This document shows positions 1 through 39,462 of a stretch of 64,000 nucleotides of DNA, in pieces (the first letter of the stretch is position 1; every line of letters begins with the position of its first letter). This stretch comes from Ailurus styani (Eukaryota; Chordata; Mammalia; Carnivora; Ailuridae): positions 4,905,250 through 4,969,249 of the forward strand of contig LNAC01000036.1 of NCBI GenBank assembly GCA_002007465.1. The letters are read 5' to 3'. The notes beneath the pieces are model-generated. The model was not told where the DNA came from. It saw only the letters and a list, made by a program, of their open reading frames with translations, and ran no database searches. Made by a program: the position numbers and the translations under genes.

Positions 1-414
1 CCAGGAGAAAAGCAATTATCCTAGTCAACTGCCACCGTAGCAAGAAGAGCTGGATTATTTACAGAGCTAATGGGATGCCAGGAGACCATACATGTTTAGC
101 AAACCTGAGGTCTAGCGTGAGGCTTGGTGAGCTCCAGCCTCACCCATTACTCTGCAGAATCATCTTGAGCCAGGGATGGGTTTCCAGGCTGCAGCCAGAC
201 ATGGCAAGGTCTGGGAGTGGCTGCCTCTGTTTGCAGAATTGGCTAATGTCACAAGCAGGCATGTTATTAAACAGTGGGATTGGGAGAATAATCCCTCCCT
301 CCTCTTATATCTTGCTAAGACAGCATTCTAGCTTTTTTAGGCTGAGAACCAGAGCTTTGTTCCCAGGCTGCAAAGATGAGCTGGTCAGGACAAAAGGTGT
401 AATAGTTATGCCTT

Positions 415-417
<3 letters not shown>

Positions 418-451
<34 letters not shown>
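418..451. repeat. (TG)n microsatellite
   Basis: About 17 near-perfect TG units, ending in a TTGTGTG interruption. An ordinary dinucleotide repeat, likely length-variable between individuals. Confidence 0.95.
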
Positions 452-452
<1 letters not shown>

Positions 453-1715
453 GTGTGCTAAGTGGTTAGAAACAGTGTTGTTGTCTGCTTAATAAGACAA
501 ACCAGATTGTCCCATACAGATAGAGATAGGAGTCCTCTTTTTTAGAGTAGTCTTTATGACTCTTATTTCTTTCCTGGATGAAAGGGAGGAGCCCCAGCCC
601 ATGTCCTCTGGGGACTGACTTTAGCGCTGTCACAACGACCTCACTCCTATCCCAGTGCTCCCCCTCACTGGCCTGCCACAGTGGCTAGAATGAGTGAAAA
701 TTTTTTGAATTGGGGTCTCCAGATTCATTTCATTTCAGTTCAGCTCTAACCAATGGCCTTGGCCAAGAACCCATGAACTTTTCTGAGTGTCATGTGCTTT
801 GTGGCTCCTAGTTGCTCAGTTCTCTCGGGTGTCGGTATTGGTCTGACCTGGACAAGAGCAGGCTTGCCAAAGGACCCCAGGAGAGTAGTTCAAGCATAGA
901 GAAGGCACAGCTGCCCCTCGACCACACCAGCCTGGAGACAACCCTGCTCCACATCGACTTCCTCTCCGCTGACAAGAACACATCACATGCCTCCAGTTAA
1001 AGGCAGGGGGCTTGGGGCATGGGATTCCCGGCCGGACAGTGACTTCGCCGCTGCAAGTCCATCTCCACTGGGAGAGGGCCACCATGACGACGGAGCCAGC
1101 AGCACGCCCGGTCACTCCCTGTCGCAGGAACCCTAGCGCTCCCATTCCATTCATCCTCCCAGGCAGCCCGAGGGTCCAGGAGGGGTCAGCAGGGAGGCGT
1201 GGGCGCTTTGAAGGGCGGAGGTGGAGGGGTGGAGAGAAGCCACAGGAGCTCACTCACGGGCAAATCAGGCATGCATTTAGGGCACCGACAAAGTGGTTTG
1301 TCAACAAGGTTTGGCCAGCACAGCAGAGAGGTTAAGAGTATGGTCTGGAATGTTACACAGCTTTTGTTCAATCCCAGCTCTTCCTAAACTTGAGGTTCCT
1401 TGTCCGTGCTGAGTCCCAGCACGGGGTATCAATGCTGAGAACTGAGTAAGGGACTCCATACAAAGGACTCTGCCACTTATTTGCCACACAATGAGCCCTC
1501 AATAAATATTTGTCACATGCATGCCTGAATGAATAGAGGTGGAAAATATAAATATGTAAAAACACTACATGACAACCAGAAAATGGCTGTTGTAATACAA
1601 ATTAGATGTATAACACTCCAGGATTTTTTTCTACACAAAGATATGTTTTTACTAAAATGGGATATTATACATGACTGGATCTTTAAGTATTTATTTTATT
1701 AAAAGATAATTCACA

Positions 1716-1945
1716 GGGCTCCTGGGGGGGGCTTAGTCAGTTAATCGTCTGACTCTCAGTTTTGTTTTTTTTGTTTTTTTGGTTTTTTTGACTCTCAGTT
1801 TTGGCTCAGGTCCTGACCTCAGGGTCTTGGAGTGAGGCGCGCATCAGGCTCCATGCTCAGGGCAGAGTTGGCTTGTCCCTCTCCCTCCCCTCTTCTCCCC
1901 CCACCAAACAAACAAGCAAATAAATAAAATCTTAAAAAAGAAAGA
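1716..1945 (+). repeat. CAN SINE (tRNA-Lys derived), old copy with T-rich insert
   Basis: A diverged SINE head with a degraded CTGGG/TTAGTCAGTTAA core is followed by the usual GGCTCAGG, CAGGCTCCATGCTCAG and pyrimidine-rich segments. It ends in AAATAAATAAAATCTTAAAAAA. Between 1765 and 1789 it carries a T-rich insertion flanked by a 14-bp direct repeat (1751-1764 and 1790-1803); see the findings. Confidence 0.85.
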
Positions 1946-2520
1946 TAATACATATACCATAAATTCACTTTTTTAAGCGTACAATTCAGTGGTTTTTGTA
2001 GTATAGTCACGTAATCGTATAACCATCCGTGCAATCTAAACCCAGAACATCTCATCTCTCCCCAAGGAAGCCTCCAACCCATTATCAGTCATTCCTCATC
2101 CCCTCTCCTCTGCCCTGAGCAACCTCTGATCTTTTTGTCTCCAGACATTTGCTTATTCTGGACTTTTCATATAAATAGAATCATGTGACACGTGGTCTCC
2201 TGTGTCTGGTTTCTCTCATTCGTGTACGGCTTTCCAGGTCCATCCATGTTGTGGCACGTATCCGTACATTGTTTCTTTCCATGGCTGAAGAATATTCCAT
2301 TGTGTGGATAGATCACACTTTATCCATTCATCAGTTGATGGTCATTTGGGTTGTTCCACTTTGGGGTATTAGGGATAATGCTGTTATTTGCGTCTTGTTT
2401 TTGTATGACTCTGTTCTCAGATATCTTGAGTATATACCCAAGAGCGGAATTGCTGGGAATATAGTAACTCTGTTTAATTTTTGAGGAACCATTAAACATA
2501 TCCTATAAAGCAACCACAAG
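1946..2520 (-). repeat. Ancient L1 3' end, antisense
   Basis: The text follows the familiar mammalian L1M 3' region read backwards. It shows ATTCAGTGGTTTTTGTAGTATA, then GCTTATTCTGGACTTTTCATAT, then GAATATTCCATTGTGTGGAT and TCATCAGTTGATGG, and finally GGAATTGCTGGGAATATAGT. It abuts the SINE tail on its left. The subfamily cannot be named without a consensus alignment. Confidence 0.8.
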
Positions 2521-2819
2521 TATTTTATAACCTCCTTTTCCCCTTTCACAAGAGACCATGACTGTCTGTCCCTGTCAGTGAATGGGGTGTTCATCACTAG
2601 ACTGAGCGAATGCCGAGTATTTCCTTACCAGCTGTACCAGACTGTGTCTAAAGAATTCCCTCGTGTTGGACCTTCAGTGACTCTGTGAAACAGGCTTTGA
2701 GCAGCTTCATCATCCTTGTGCCCCCAGCAGACACATGACACTTTCCCAGGTATACCCAGACCACTTTGAAGCCCTCTGTTTGGGGGCTTTCACATTGTGC
2801 CAGTGGTCCACCGAACACA

Positions 2820-2960
2820 CTGTGCATCTTACCTACTACATGGTGAGCTCCTTAAGGAGAAAGACTAGTCTTTGAATTCATCCCCATACCCATACTACCT
2901 AGCATCTCATCAGGCACTGGTAAATGGAGAATGAATGAATAAATGGAATATTGAATAAAT
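2820..2960 (+). repeat. L2 3' end fragment
   Basis: A GTGAGCTCCTTAAGGAGAAAGACT block, a CATCAGGCACTGGTAAATG block and a terminal GAATGAATGAATAAATGG run match the usual order of an L2 3' terminus. The copy is diverged. Confidence 0.55.
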
Positions 2961-3151
2961 GGAATGATGGATGGATGATTAGAGCCACGGACTGTGGAGA
3001 CCTAGAGTTCATTTGCTATAAAAATATTCTCTCCAAAGATCCCTGCCTGGAGAAGGAATGCATTCCCTGACACTGGAGGTATGTGACAAGAGACTGAGTG
3101 GCTTGGCAGGAATATTGTAAAGTTAATTTAGACATCAGAAGGGAACTGGGT

Positions 3152-3333
3152 GGGGCACCTGGGTGGCTCAGTCAGTTAAGCACCTGACTCTTGGTTTTGG
3201 CTCAGGTCGTGATCTTATGGGTCACGGGATCGAGGCCCACATGGGGCTTGAAGATTCTCTCCCTCTGCCCCTCCCCGCACTCACTCTCTCCCCCCTTCCC
3301 AAAAAGTAAATCAGTTTTTTTTTTAAAAAGGGA
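3152..3333 (+). repeat. CAN SINE, forward
   Basis: It starts GGGGCACCTGGGTGGCTCAG, continues with GTTAAGCACCTGACTCTTGG and GGCTCAGGTCGTGATCTTA, then a TC/CCCT-rich tract and an A-rich tail. It ends about 330 bp upstream of the GC-box cluster of CES1. Confidence 0.95.
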
Positions 3334-3664
3334 GGTGGGGGAACCCGGATGAATTTATGGTGTTTCCGAACTTGAGAGCACAGAACTGTATGGAAAAGAA
3401 GCCCAAACAGCTGAGGTAGATTTGTCCTGAGTTCCCCAGCTGAGCAGCTGTGGGGCTGGCAGTTGCTCTAGTTTTCAAGCTTGTCCTGAGAACCCTGGAC
3501 CAAAGCCTCCCCCTCCCTGAAGGCATCAGTCTGCTTCTGCCTGCCTTGGGAAATTCACAGTGCTCTCGGGTTAGAGTTCTGCAAGGGAGAAGCCCTTATG
3601 TAACAGGCTGCTGGACCAGTCTGTGGCTCTCTGTAATCCGAGACTCTGTCCAGGCTTTGGACAA

Positions 3665-3801
3665 AAGAGGGTAAACTCTGGGTGGGCGTGGCACAGAGCC
3701 ACAGGGCGGAGTCGGTGGGAATGGGGCAATGGGGCGGGACCTGAACAGACTCTTTAAGTGGTGTAGACAGCTTGAGGCCCTGGAGCTGCAGTCCCTCCAA
3801 G
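3665..3801 (+). promoter_or_regulatory. CES1: Probable CES1 core promoter and 5' UTR
   Basis: Immediately upstream of the start codon are three GC-box-like elements: GGGTGGGCGTGG near 3680, GGGCGGAG near 3704 and GGGGCGGGAC at 3731-3740. A TTTAAG element near 3752 could act as a weak TATA. There is no upstream ATG close to the start, so a short leader of some tens of bases is likely. The transcription start cannot be fixed from sequence alone. CES1 genes in other mammals are driven by Sp1-type and liver factors, which fits the GC boxes; liver-factor sites were not resolved. Confidence 0.55.
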
Positions 3802-32469
<28,668 letters not shown>

Positions 32470-32561
32470 ATGGGAGGCCTGGCTGGCCTTGGGGCCCGGG
32501 GAGCCCAGACAGGGGTATTCTACAGAAGGTGGTTATGAGCCAAAGAGGAACCTTATTGTGG

Positions 32562-32633
32562 AGGATGGGGATTGTCTGGTGGAAGAAGGTGGAGGTCAGG
32601 ATGGGGATTGTCTGGTGGAAGAAGGTGGAGGTC
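32562..32633 (+). repeat. Perfect 36-bp tandem duplication in CES1 3' UTR
   Basis: Two identical copies, 32562-32597 and 32598-32633, each beginning AGGATGGGGATTGTCTGG and ending GAAGGTGGAGGTC. A third partial GAGG-rich start precedes them. Confidence 0.97.
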
Positions 32634-32664
32634 TGGGAGGGGGAACTATGGCTTCCATTTGGGG

Positions 32665-32670
32665 AATAAA
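32665..32670 (+). terminator. CES1: CES1 poly(A) signal AATAAA
   Basis: A canonical AATAAA 196 bases after the stop codon, with a GT-rich element about 20-35 bases downstream. Cleavage is therefore expected near 32685-32690. Confidence 0.88.
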
Positions 32671-33790
32671 TTCTTTCAGAGACCAAGTCAGTGTTGGTGT
32701 CTTGGGCTCAGAGAAGGAATAGAGTGGGCGCCATTGTCTGGAAGCTGCCTCTGGTGGAGATGGCTTGGCCCTGGGAGCTGCCAAGGGGGACTCAGCCTCT
32801 GCTCTGTGTCTCTGGGCCCTCAACAGCTTCCAGTGTGGGTGGCCAGAGTGCTGTGTCCCTCCTCTCCACGCAGAACTACCTGTAGGGAGGGAAGGGGACA
32901 CCGTCTGTGTGCGCACTTGCGGCGGTGTCAAGGGGAGATGCTGCAGTGACCCTGGGGTGCTGTGATGTGGGCCTTACTGACTCTTCCCCAGGCCCAGAGC
33001 TTTTCTGCAAAGTACACAGTAGGCTGCTGGGCCCCCCTCTGAGGCCGTTCCTTCCAGCAGCTTGTCTGGGCTCTACCTGTAGCCTGGACCCCTTCAGGAT
33101 TTATCCTTAGCCTATCTGGGCTGCTGCCCATCAGAATCACCCGAGCGGCTTTTCAAAAACACTGTTGCGCAGGCCCCATCGTGATTCTCATTCCTTTGGC
33201 CCAGGGAAGGGCCTGGGCATCAGGATTTTTTGTTTGTTTGTTTAAACTCCCTATGTTTAGCTGGTGGGTAGCCAGCACTGAGAACCACTGACTTGGTCCA
33301 TGAGTTCCTGAAGGCGGGGACCCTTACTATAGGTCTCTGGGACTCCTGGGCCCTGCACAGTGCTGAATACAGACAGGTGGTGGAATGCATAAGCAAGGGA
33401 GTAAAGGAGTGTTGCTAGGTTCCTGAAGGTTGTAAAAAATGTAGGCCTTCGCAGGTGATGAGACTAGATGGACAGACTGGTAGATGGTGGTCAGATGGAA
33501 CTTCACAAGGTCAAAGTGGTCATCGGCCTTCAGTGATCCATTGATTACACCTTTGATTCCTATAATAAGAACCGTAACTATAAGTTACTGAATAGTTTCT
33601 ATGTATCTTCATAATAAAGTACTTTTCCTATTCATATCACCTTCACAGCAACACTTTGAAGTGAATACTTGCTAACAACCTTATGAACATTAACACAAGG
33701 CCCAAGTAAACTCAATAAGGAGGTGGCAGACAGGACCAAGTACATAATTTTCTGTGCAAAATAAAAATAAGCCTTTATTTTATTTTATTT

Positions 33791-33973
33791 TAAAGATTTT
33801 ATTTATTTGACAGAGAGAGACAGCGAGAGAGGGAACACAAGCAGGGGGAGTGGGAGAGGGAGAAGCAGGCTTCCCGCTGAACAGGAACCCGATGCGGGTC
33901 TCAATCCCAGGACCCTGGAATCATGACCTGAGCTAAAGGCAGACACTTAATGACTGAGTCACCCAGGTGCCCC
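33791..33973 (-). repeat. CAN SINE, reverse
   Basis: TAAAGATTTTATTTATTTGA at the tail side and GAGTCACCCAGGTGCCCC at the head side. It is preceded by a TTTTA-rich extension of the tail. Confidence 0.93.
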
Positions 33974-34261
33974 TGAAATAAACCTTTCTTTTAAAAAAGG
34001 TATTAAGAATTTCAAGATGGTAACAGCAGAACATTAAAGCAACCATGAGCCTGGGGCTTTGGGTCTCACACCTATGAAGCCCACCCTGGTGACAGAGCTG
34101 GGTTATAAACCTTAGCAGTCTGGTTCTAGAACTTGAACCCGCAGAGCAATCCTTCTTCCTAAACAGGACACTTAAAAAAAAAATCCTATTCTGGGCTTGT
34201 CCTGATCTCCTGAGTCATCGGCTTCCTGCCGAAGGGACCCATTTGACTGGCCGTTCTCTGC

Positions 34262-34274
34262 TGCCCTCTAGTGG
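34262..34274 (-). promoter_or_regulatory. CTCF-like motif
   Basis: TGCCCTCTAGTGG is a perfect match to the reverse complement of the CTCF core CCASYAGRKGGCR. It is single-copy sequence, not inside a SINE. Occupancy is not shown by sequence. Confidence 0.55.
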
Positions 34275-36261
34275 GCAGTGTCCATATCACCACACCGCTT
34301 CAGGGCTGGATCCAGGACCGTAACCCCAGGCAGAGATCTTAGCAATGTCCCCGGGGGGTGGTGACTGTGCCTGAGGTGACACCTCTGGGGGTCAGCATTC
34401 AGACTGGTCTCTTGCAGCCTTCAGACTCCTAACCATGCAGGGGTGGCTTGGGTAGGCGCTTCCCAAGTCTTCCTCCTACTTCACCCTGAGATGAAGTGTC
34501 TCCTTGCCCTGGTGGTCTCCCCAGCCTCCAACAGGACTAACCACTTCTGGGCACCTCAGAAGCACTCAGGAAACTCCACTCATGGAGCACTTCTCTGCAA
34601 AGGATCTGCCCTTTGCCTCCCACATGGGCTGGTGAAAGATTCCCGATTGGTCTCCTTTCCCCTTTTCCTCCGCGCCACGGAGCCAGAGTGATCCTTTCAA
34701 ATGCCCACCCTCGTGCTCACCTTGCTAGAGACACACGCTTTGTCATCTGATTTTGAAGTCCACTCATTAAGAGTCTGGGCTGGCCTCTTCACTTGTTTTG
34801 CCAATAAAACACGGCAGAAGTGATGCTGTGCTTCTAGAGGCCATGCCCGTGTGCACGCACGCTCTTGAACCCCCGACGCTGCTGTGGGCACGAGCCCAGG
34901 CCAGCCTGCTGGGAATGAGGCATCCCACGGAGGGCAGCCATGCCGGCAGAGGCTGACGAGGACCAGCCCGCCTCCAGTTGACCCACAGCTGCCAGCACTT
35001 GGGTGAGCCCGATCAAGATCAGCTGAGGCCGCCCAGGTCGGCGGGACTTCCGGGGTGGTCCACAGACCCATCAGGCAAATACATGGCTGTTGTTTTACAT
35101 TTTGGCGGTGGTCTGTCACACGCCAGTCTCCTCCAGGTATACCATGTGACACCCAAGTATGATCGCATCACTCCACCAACCTAAAAGTTTTTAATGGCTC
35201 CTCACTGCCCTCTGGAAAAGGTTCCATCCCCTCTCCGAGCTTGGGAGGGCCGTCATCTGGATTTTACTTTTCTCTGAAGCCCTCCCACATGGAAATTTCC
35301 ACTGCAAATCTCTTCAGCTCCTTCAGCTCCTTGTGCTCCCTGGAGTTCTCCGTGTGTCCGCACTGTCGCTTTTGCTAGTCTCCTGATCTGGAACTTTCCC
35401 CCTGACTCAGCTCAAGTACCGCCTGTTGTGGGCGCCCCCTCTGATCCCCCAGGCCGGGTTCTGTGCATGATTTCTCTGCCAGGTTTTGAGATCACCTCTT
35501 CTCACTCCCCTCTGTAAACCCAACCATCTACTGAGGACCAACCATGTGCCAGAGACTCATCTAGACACAGGAGAGAGAAACAGAAGTGGTTGCTGCCTTC
35601 TGTCCCCAAAGTTGCTGGCCCCCTGAAAGATCATTTCAACAAATTGTGGCAAGTTTGGTGAAATGGGTAGGTTTGGAAAGGATTTTTTTTTTTTAGGGGT
35701 AACATCATGAGGGACAGGTAAGAGTCATCCAGTTTCAGAGAGATGGGGAAAAGCCAAGAGATGAGGCCCAGGGGTATGGGGTGTCCTTGGGGACACATCT
35801 GCAGCTAGGATGGTGTGACTGGAGCAGAGAGGGGGCGTGAAATGAGGAAGGAGTCAGGATTATTTTGAAGGTCCTGGGGAGACATCAGGAGGCTACAAAT
35901 AAGCATACAGCAAGTGCTCAATATATGTTTCCTTATCAGCATACGAACTGCGTCCTCCATCAGACTAAGAGTTCTTCAATGACAAGAGTTATTCCTTCTT
36001 TGTCCACCCCAGTTCCTTTCTGGTACATACGAGGACTAGGTATGGTTCTCATCAAAGAATAAATTAATGACTAAATAAATCCACCCAACAAAACAAACCA
36101 AATGGATCTTTCATGCAGACAAGAATGACTTTTCACTCCCCAGGTTCGGGAAGTGTTGAGGGTTCCCACAGGCGCGGAGGAGGAGCAGGAGAACGAAGGC
36201 CCCTGGTCCTCCAGGCTTCCCTCCGCCCCTGCCTCTGCGCCGCGACAGGAGTGTGCGTTGG

Positions 36262-36274
36262 CGCCATCTGGTGG
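36262..36274 (-). promoter_or_regulatory. CTCF-like motif
   Basis: CGCCATCTGGTGG matches the reverse-complement CTCF core perfectly and lies in a GC-rich, CpG-containing stretch (36160-36260). Confidence 0.55.
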
Positions 36275-39200
36275 CCACGGCCATATTCAGCGTTAATCAG
36301 CTTTAGGCCAGAGAAGGGGAGAGGGACGCTGGAGAGGAGAAACGTTCTGCTCAGCAGACAGACACCCCCACTCGCTCGGCCAGTTTCGAGGGGCCTCTGT
36401 GGGTGCCAACCCAGGTATCCCTGATCTGACTCAGTAGCTCATTTGAAATGTTAGAGTTGCCGTGCCCTCCCTAACTGGGAAGTAGGAAGGCCACAGTTAG
36501 CGCCCTGCCCCCTCACTCTTCTCTACTGATGAGGTATTATTAGTGTGTGTGGCAGGAGATGGGGGTCAGGGTTCAATGCCATTTACCAGGGGAGTCTGGG
36601 GGGGTGACCTGCGAGAACAAAAACTTAGTAGGGACCTGGGAATATGCTCAGGTGGGCAACAAGTAGGTGTCCTGATGTTGGGCTGACCGTGGCCTTCGGG
36701 TCTGCACCTGACTTACTGTGGCCAGGGGCTGGGCTTGCTTCAGCGCCCCCCCCCCTTCTGATTCCAAGTCTGCCTATCCTCAGCTGGTCCTCTGGACTGG
36801 AGCCTGAAGTTACAAGGGGGGTAGGGGCTGTCCCCCATATGAAGACATGCTCTGCTCACCAACAATGTGTTTGTTGCTCCTGGGTATGTCCAGGCAATGG
36901 ACTTGGTTTGGGTCTCCTCTGGAAACAGAGATGGTCTTCCTTGATTTCCTGCAGCCTTCTGGCCCTGTCGGTCTGGCCCAGCTCAGCCCCTCCCAGGCCT
37001 GAGGCCGACACAGCCAGGAGCTGATAAGCTGGACACCAGAAGCCACTTAGTTGCCAGACCTTCCGGGAGTCTCTGGTCACCACACTTCTGTCTGCTCCTC
37101 CCCTGGGCTGGAGCTGAGGTCAAGGTCTGCCTGAGTCGCTGCCCAGCTGGGGGAGCCTCTCCCGTGCCTCAGCCTAATGGAGGCTGACAGCGGAGGGCTT
37201 GTAGGGCAGGTGGGTCCAGCAGAAGGCTGGCTGTTGCTGGCAAAGCCCGTGGGCCCTGGAATTTCCCGAAGCTTGAACTTCCTGCCCAGGTGGTCATGCG
37301 CACTGGGGTGCAGGGAGACTCGGATTTGGTATCCAGACCCCAATTCAAACCTCAGTGGCACCAGCCGAAGGAGGAGGCCAAGGAGCAGAGACATTGTTTG
37401 GGCTGCAGGAAAACACAGCAACGACCAGGCTGCCTTTGAAATGGGCAGAGGTGGGAGAGGGGGAGGAGGTGGACATGCGTCACCTAGCTGATCTGCTCTA
37501 AACACGAAACAATGAACTGCGGCGGAACAGGCACTGTTCTGAACACAGTGTGAACACTTCGTCCTCCCCACGGCCCCACGCTCGTCCTTCAGTGGCTGGG
37601 CATCCTTGAGTGGATCACCTGTTAATCCCAGCCCTCAATTTCCCCGTCTGTCCAGTGGGCACACTGAGGTTGTGGCCGCCTACCTCGCAGGGTCGCTGTC
37701 GGGAAAACCAAGGACACATTGGATGTGGGATGGATTCAGGGAAAACTCAGCATGAATGGGGTGACAGGCATTTACAAGTAAGCTCTGTTGTCATCCTCGT
37801 TTGGTCGGGGTTGGAGAACAGAGACCGACACCATGTATCACGAGGAGAGAGAGGCCCCCAAAGGCTATACATACATATACCCATGAGTCTCAAACATCTG
37901 AGACTTTGGTGGCCGTATGCATTCTCTCTCAAAGAAGTAGACACGAACTCATCAAAGACAAAATTCAGTAAGTTCCAAAAGTCTTTGAAGTCCATCCATA
38001 AATAGTTTTCATAACCCCCGACCCATTATATAGGTGAACAAATTGAGGCCCAGAGAGCGCCTCACACCTGTCAGTGCCTTTGGAAGGAGACAGGAACGAA
38101 GCCGTAGCTCTCCACAAATAGGCCAGGGGTGTGATTCAATGCGGGAACAGGGAAAAGCCTGCAGGTTGCCTCAAGCGAGGCTCACCCGGGCGGGCTTCTC
38201 CTGCCACGTTTGTCAGCCGAGGGCACAGGGAGGCAGCCAGGGTTGCCAGGCACATCGTCCCCAGAAGAGCTGCCCTTTCTGCTTCTGGCGCAACCTCCCT
38301 CCGCTACACCCGCGGGGCGGCTTACTCATTAAATGTCAGCACAAAGGGAAGGCTGGAAACGGGGCTGCCTTTCGTTTGATCCATTGTAATAAACCCTAAC
38401 TCCAATTTTGGACTTCAAATAGAACGATCAGAATCCTAATGCCCTCCCTGGGATGTCTGCCCAGTGGCAGCTCGACAGGCCACATCACTCCCCACCCCAA
38501 GATCCTTGGCACGTGTGTATCTGCCTCTCCCGATGCTGCCGCACGAGGTTGGGCTCATGACTCTCCACAGAGGAACTCCATGGAAAGGACTTTAGAGGTT
38601 GTGCAACCTCTCTCCCCCCCACCCCCCGCGGGACACTGAGTCCCCTCTATAGCCTACGCAAGAGACACTGTCTGCTAGCTGCTTGCATATCTGCAGTGAT
38701 GGGAAGCTCACCACTTCCAGCCTCTTCTCTGGTCTAATCTTGTAAGCTCTCTTCTTGGACTTCTCGTTATCGGTTTCAATCCAGCCCTTGGGCTCACCAC
38801 CCAGTCCCTGATAGCAATACCTCATTCATATTGATGTCACTTTAAAAACAATTAAAAATTAAAACTAATAACAATAAAAGTAATAACAATAGTTATTAAA
38901 AATAATAACATTAGTTCTTAGCAACAAGGACCTATGCGTTAATGTATCCTTCTCTCCCCAGAAAAATGCACACACGCATTAATGCACAATTAATTAATAG
39001 TGCACTGAATGTAATCAAAATGAAGGTTCTTTTTTTTTTCCAATGGAAGGTTTTTGATCCCCTTGAAATTTGATCCCCCAGAAGTGAAAAGGTGAAGCTA
39101 GATAATCTAACTTGGTGTTACTTGGTATCCATTTTCTATTTAAATAAAACTGCATCTTAAGAAATCAAACCAATGTAGCTATTTTAGTAAGTAGCTTGAA

Positions 39201-39456
39201 TGTCAAACAAACAAAAAATTTTTAAAAATGTGTCATTCTCAGAGCTGGGGTTACAGATTTCACCTCTTCCAGCCTCCTATTCCATGGGTAATACAAAGAG
39301 TTATTTGGGTGAGAGGTGGACCACTAGGACCAGAAGTTCTTCTTCGCCAGCCGGAGGCTGATTGCAGTCACCCTCCTTTGCCTTATGTAATTCATAGCAT
39401 TCTACCTTCGTGACAGAAAGAACCCAACTACCAGATACGTGGCACAGGAAATATCC

Positions 39457-39462
39457 TTTATT
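39457..39462 (-). terminator. SLC6A2: Distal poly(A) signal candidate for SLC6A2
   Basis: TTTATT on the + strand reads AATAAA on the - strand, within AGTAATAAAGGATATT. Confidence 0.45.

Larger units (their letters stand above)
1..3664. other. 5' flank of CES1, no gene recognised
   Basis: I see no exon that I can place in a known protein. Several open frames overlap around 0.8-1.4 kb on both strands, but none has a recognisable domain or convincing splice signals. The interval holds a TG microsatellite, two CAN SINEs, an antisense L1 3' fragment and an L2 3' fragment, each listed separately. In human the next gene upstream of CES1 is a CES-family relative (CES5A); no trace of its exons is visible here. 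Confidence 0.6.
32470..32690 (+). promoter_or_regulatory. CES1: CES1 3' UTR
   Basis: A short 3' UTR of about 210-220 bases. It includes a perfect 36-bp tandem duplication and ends with an AATAAA signal followed by a GT-rich downstream element, GTGTTGGTGTCTTGG (32691-32705). Confidence 0.85.
32706..39439. other. Intergenic region between CES1 and SLC6A2
   Basis: About 6.7 kb between two convergent genes. It contains L2 ends near 33330-33420, 34660-35450 and 35960-36070, a SINE at 33791-33973, MIR-like pieces near 37610-37790 and 38030-38110, and an A/T-rich stretch at 38835-38910. Two strong CTCF-like motifs are at 34262 and 36262. No exon or CES1-like pseudogene was recognised. Confidence 0.65.

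Noticed and set aside
812..1335. Overlapping open frames upstream of CES1 as a possible extra gene or the CES5A 3' end
   Set aside because: The translations show no carboxylesterase features (no HXEL tail, no triad motifs) and no other domain I recognise. Not supportable as a gene.
3152..3230. tRNA-like sequence at the heads of CAN SINEs
   Set aside because: These are tRNA-Lys-derived retroposons with A-rich tails and target-site duplications, not functional tRNA genes.
32706..39439. A CES1-related pseudogene between the two genes, as human has CES1-derived pseudogenes in the region
   Set aside because: No segment resembling CES1 exons (HGGG, GESAGG, GDHGDE or HIEL contexts) was seen in the intergenic interval.
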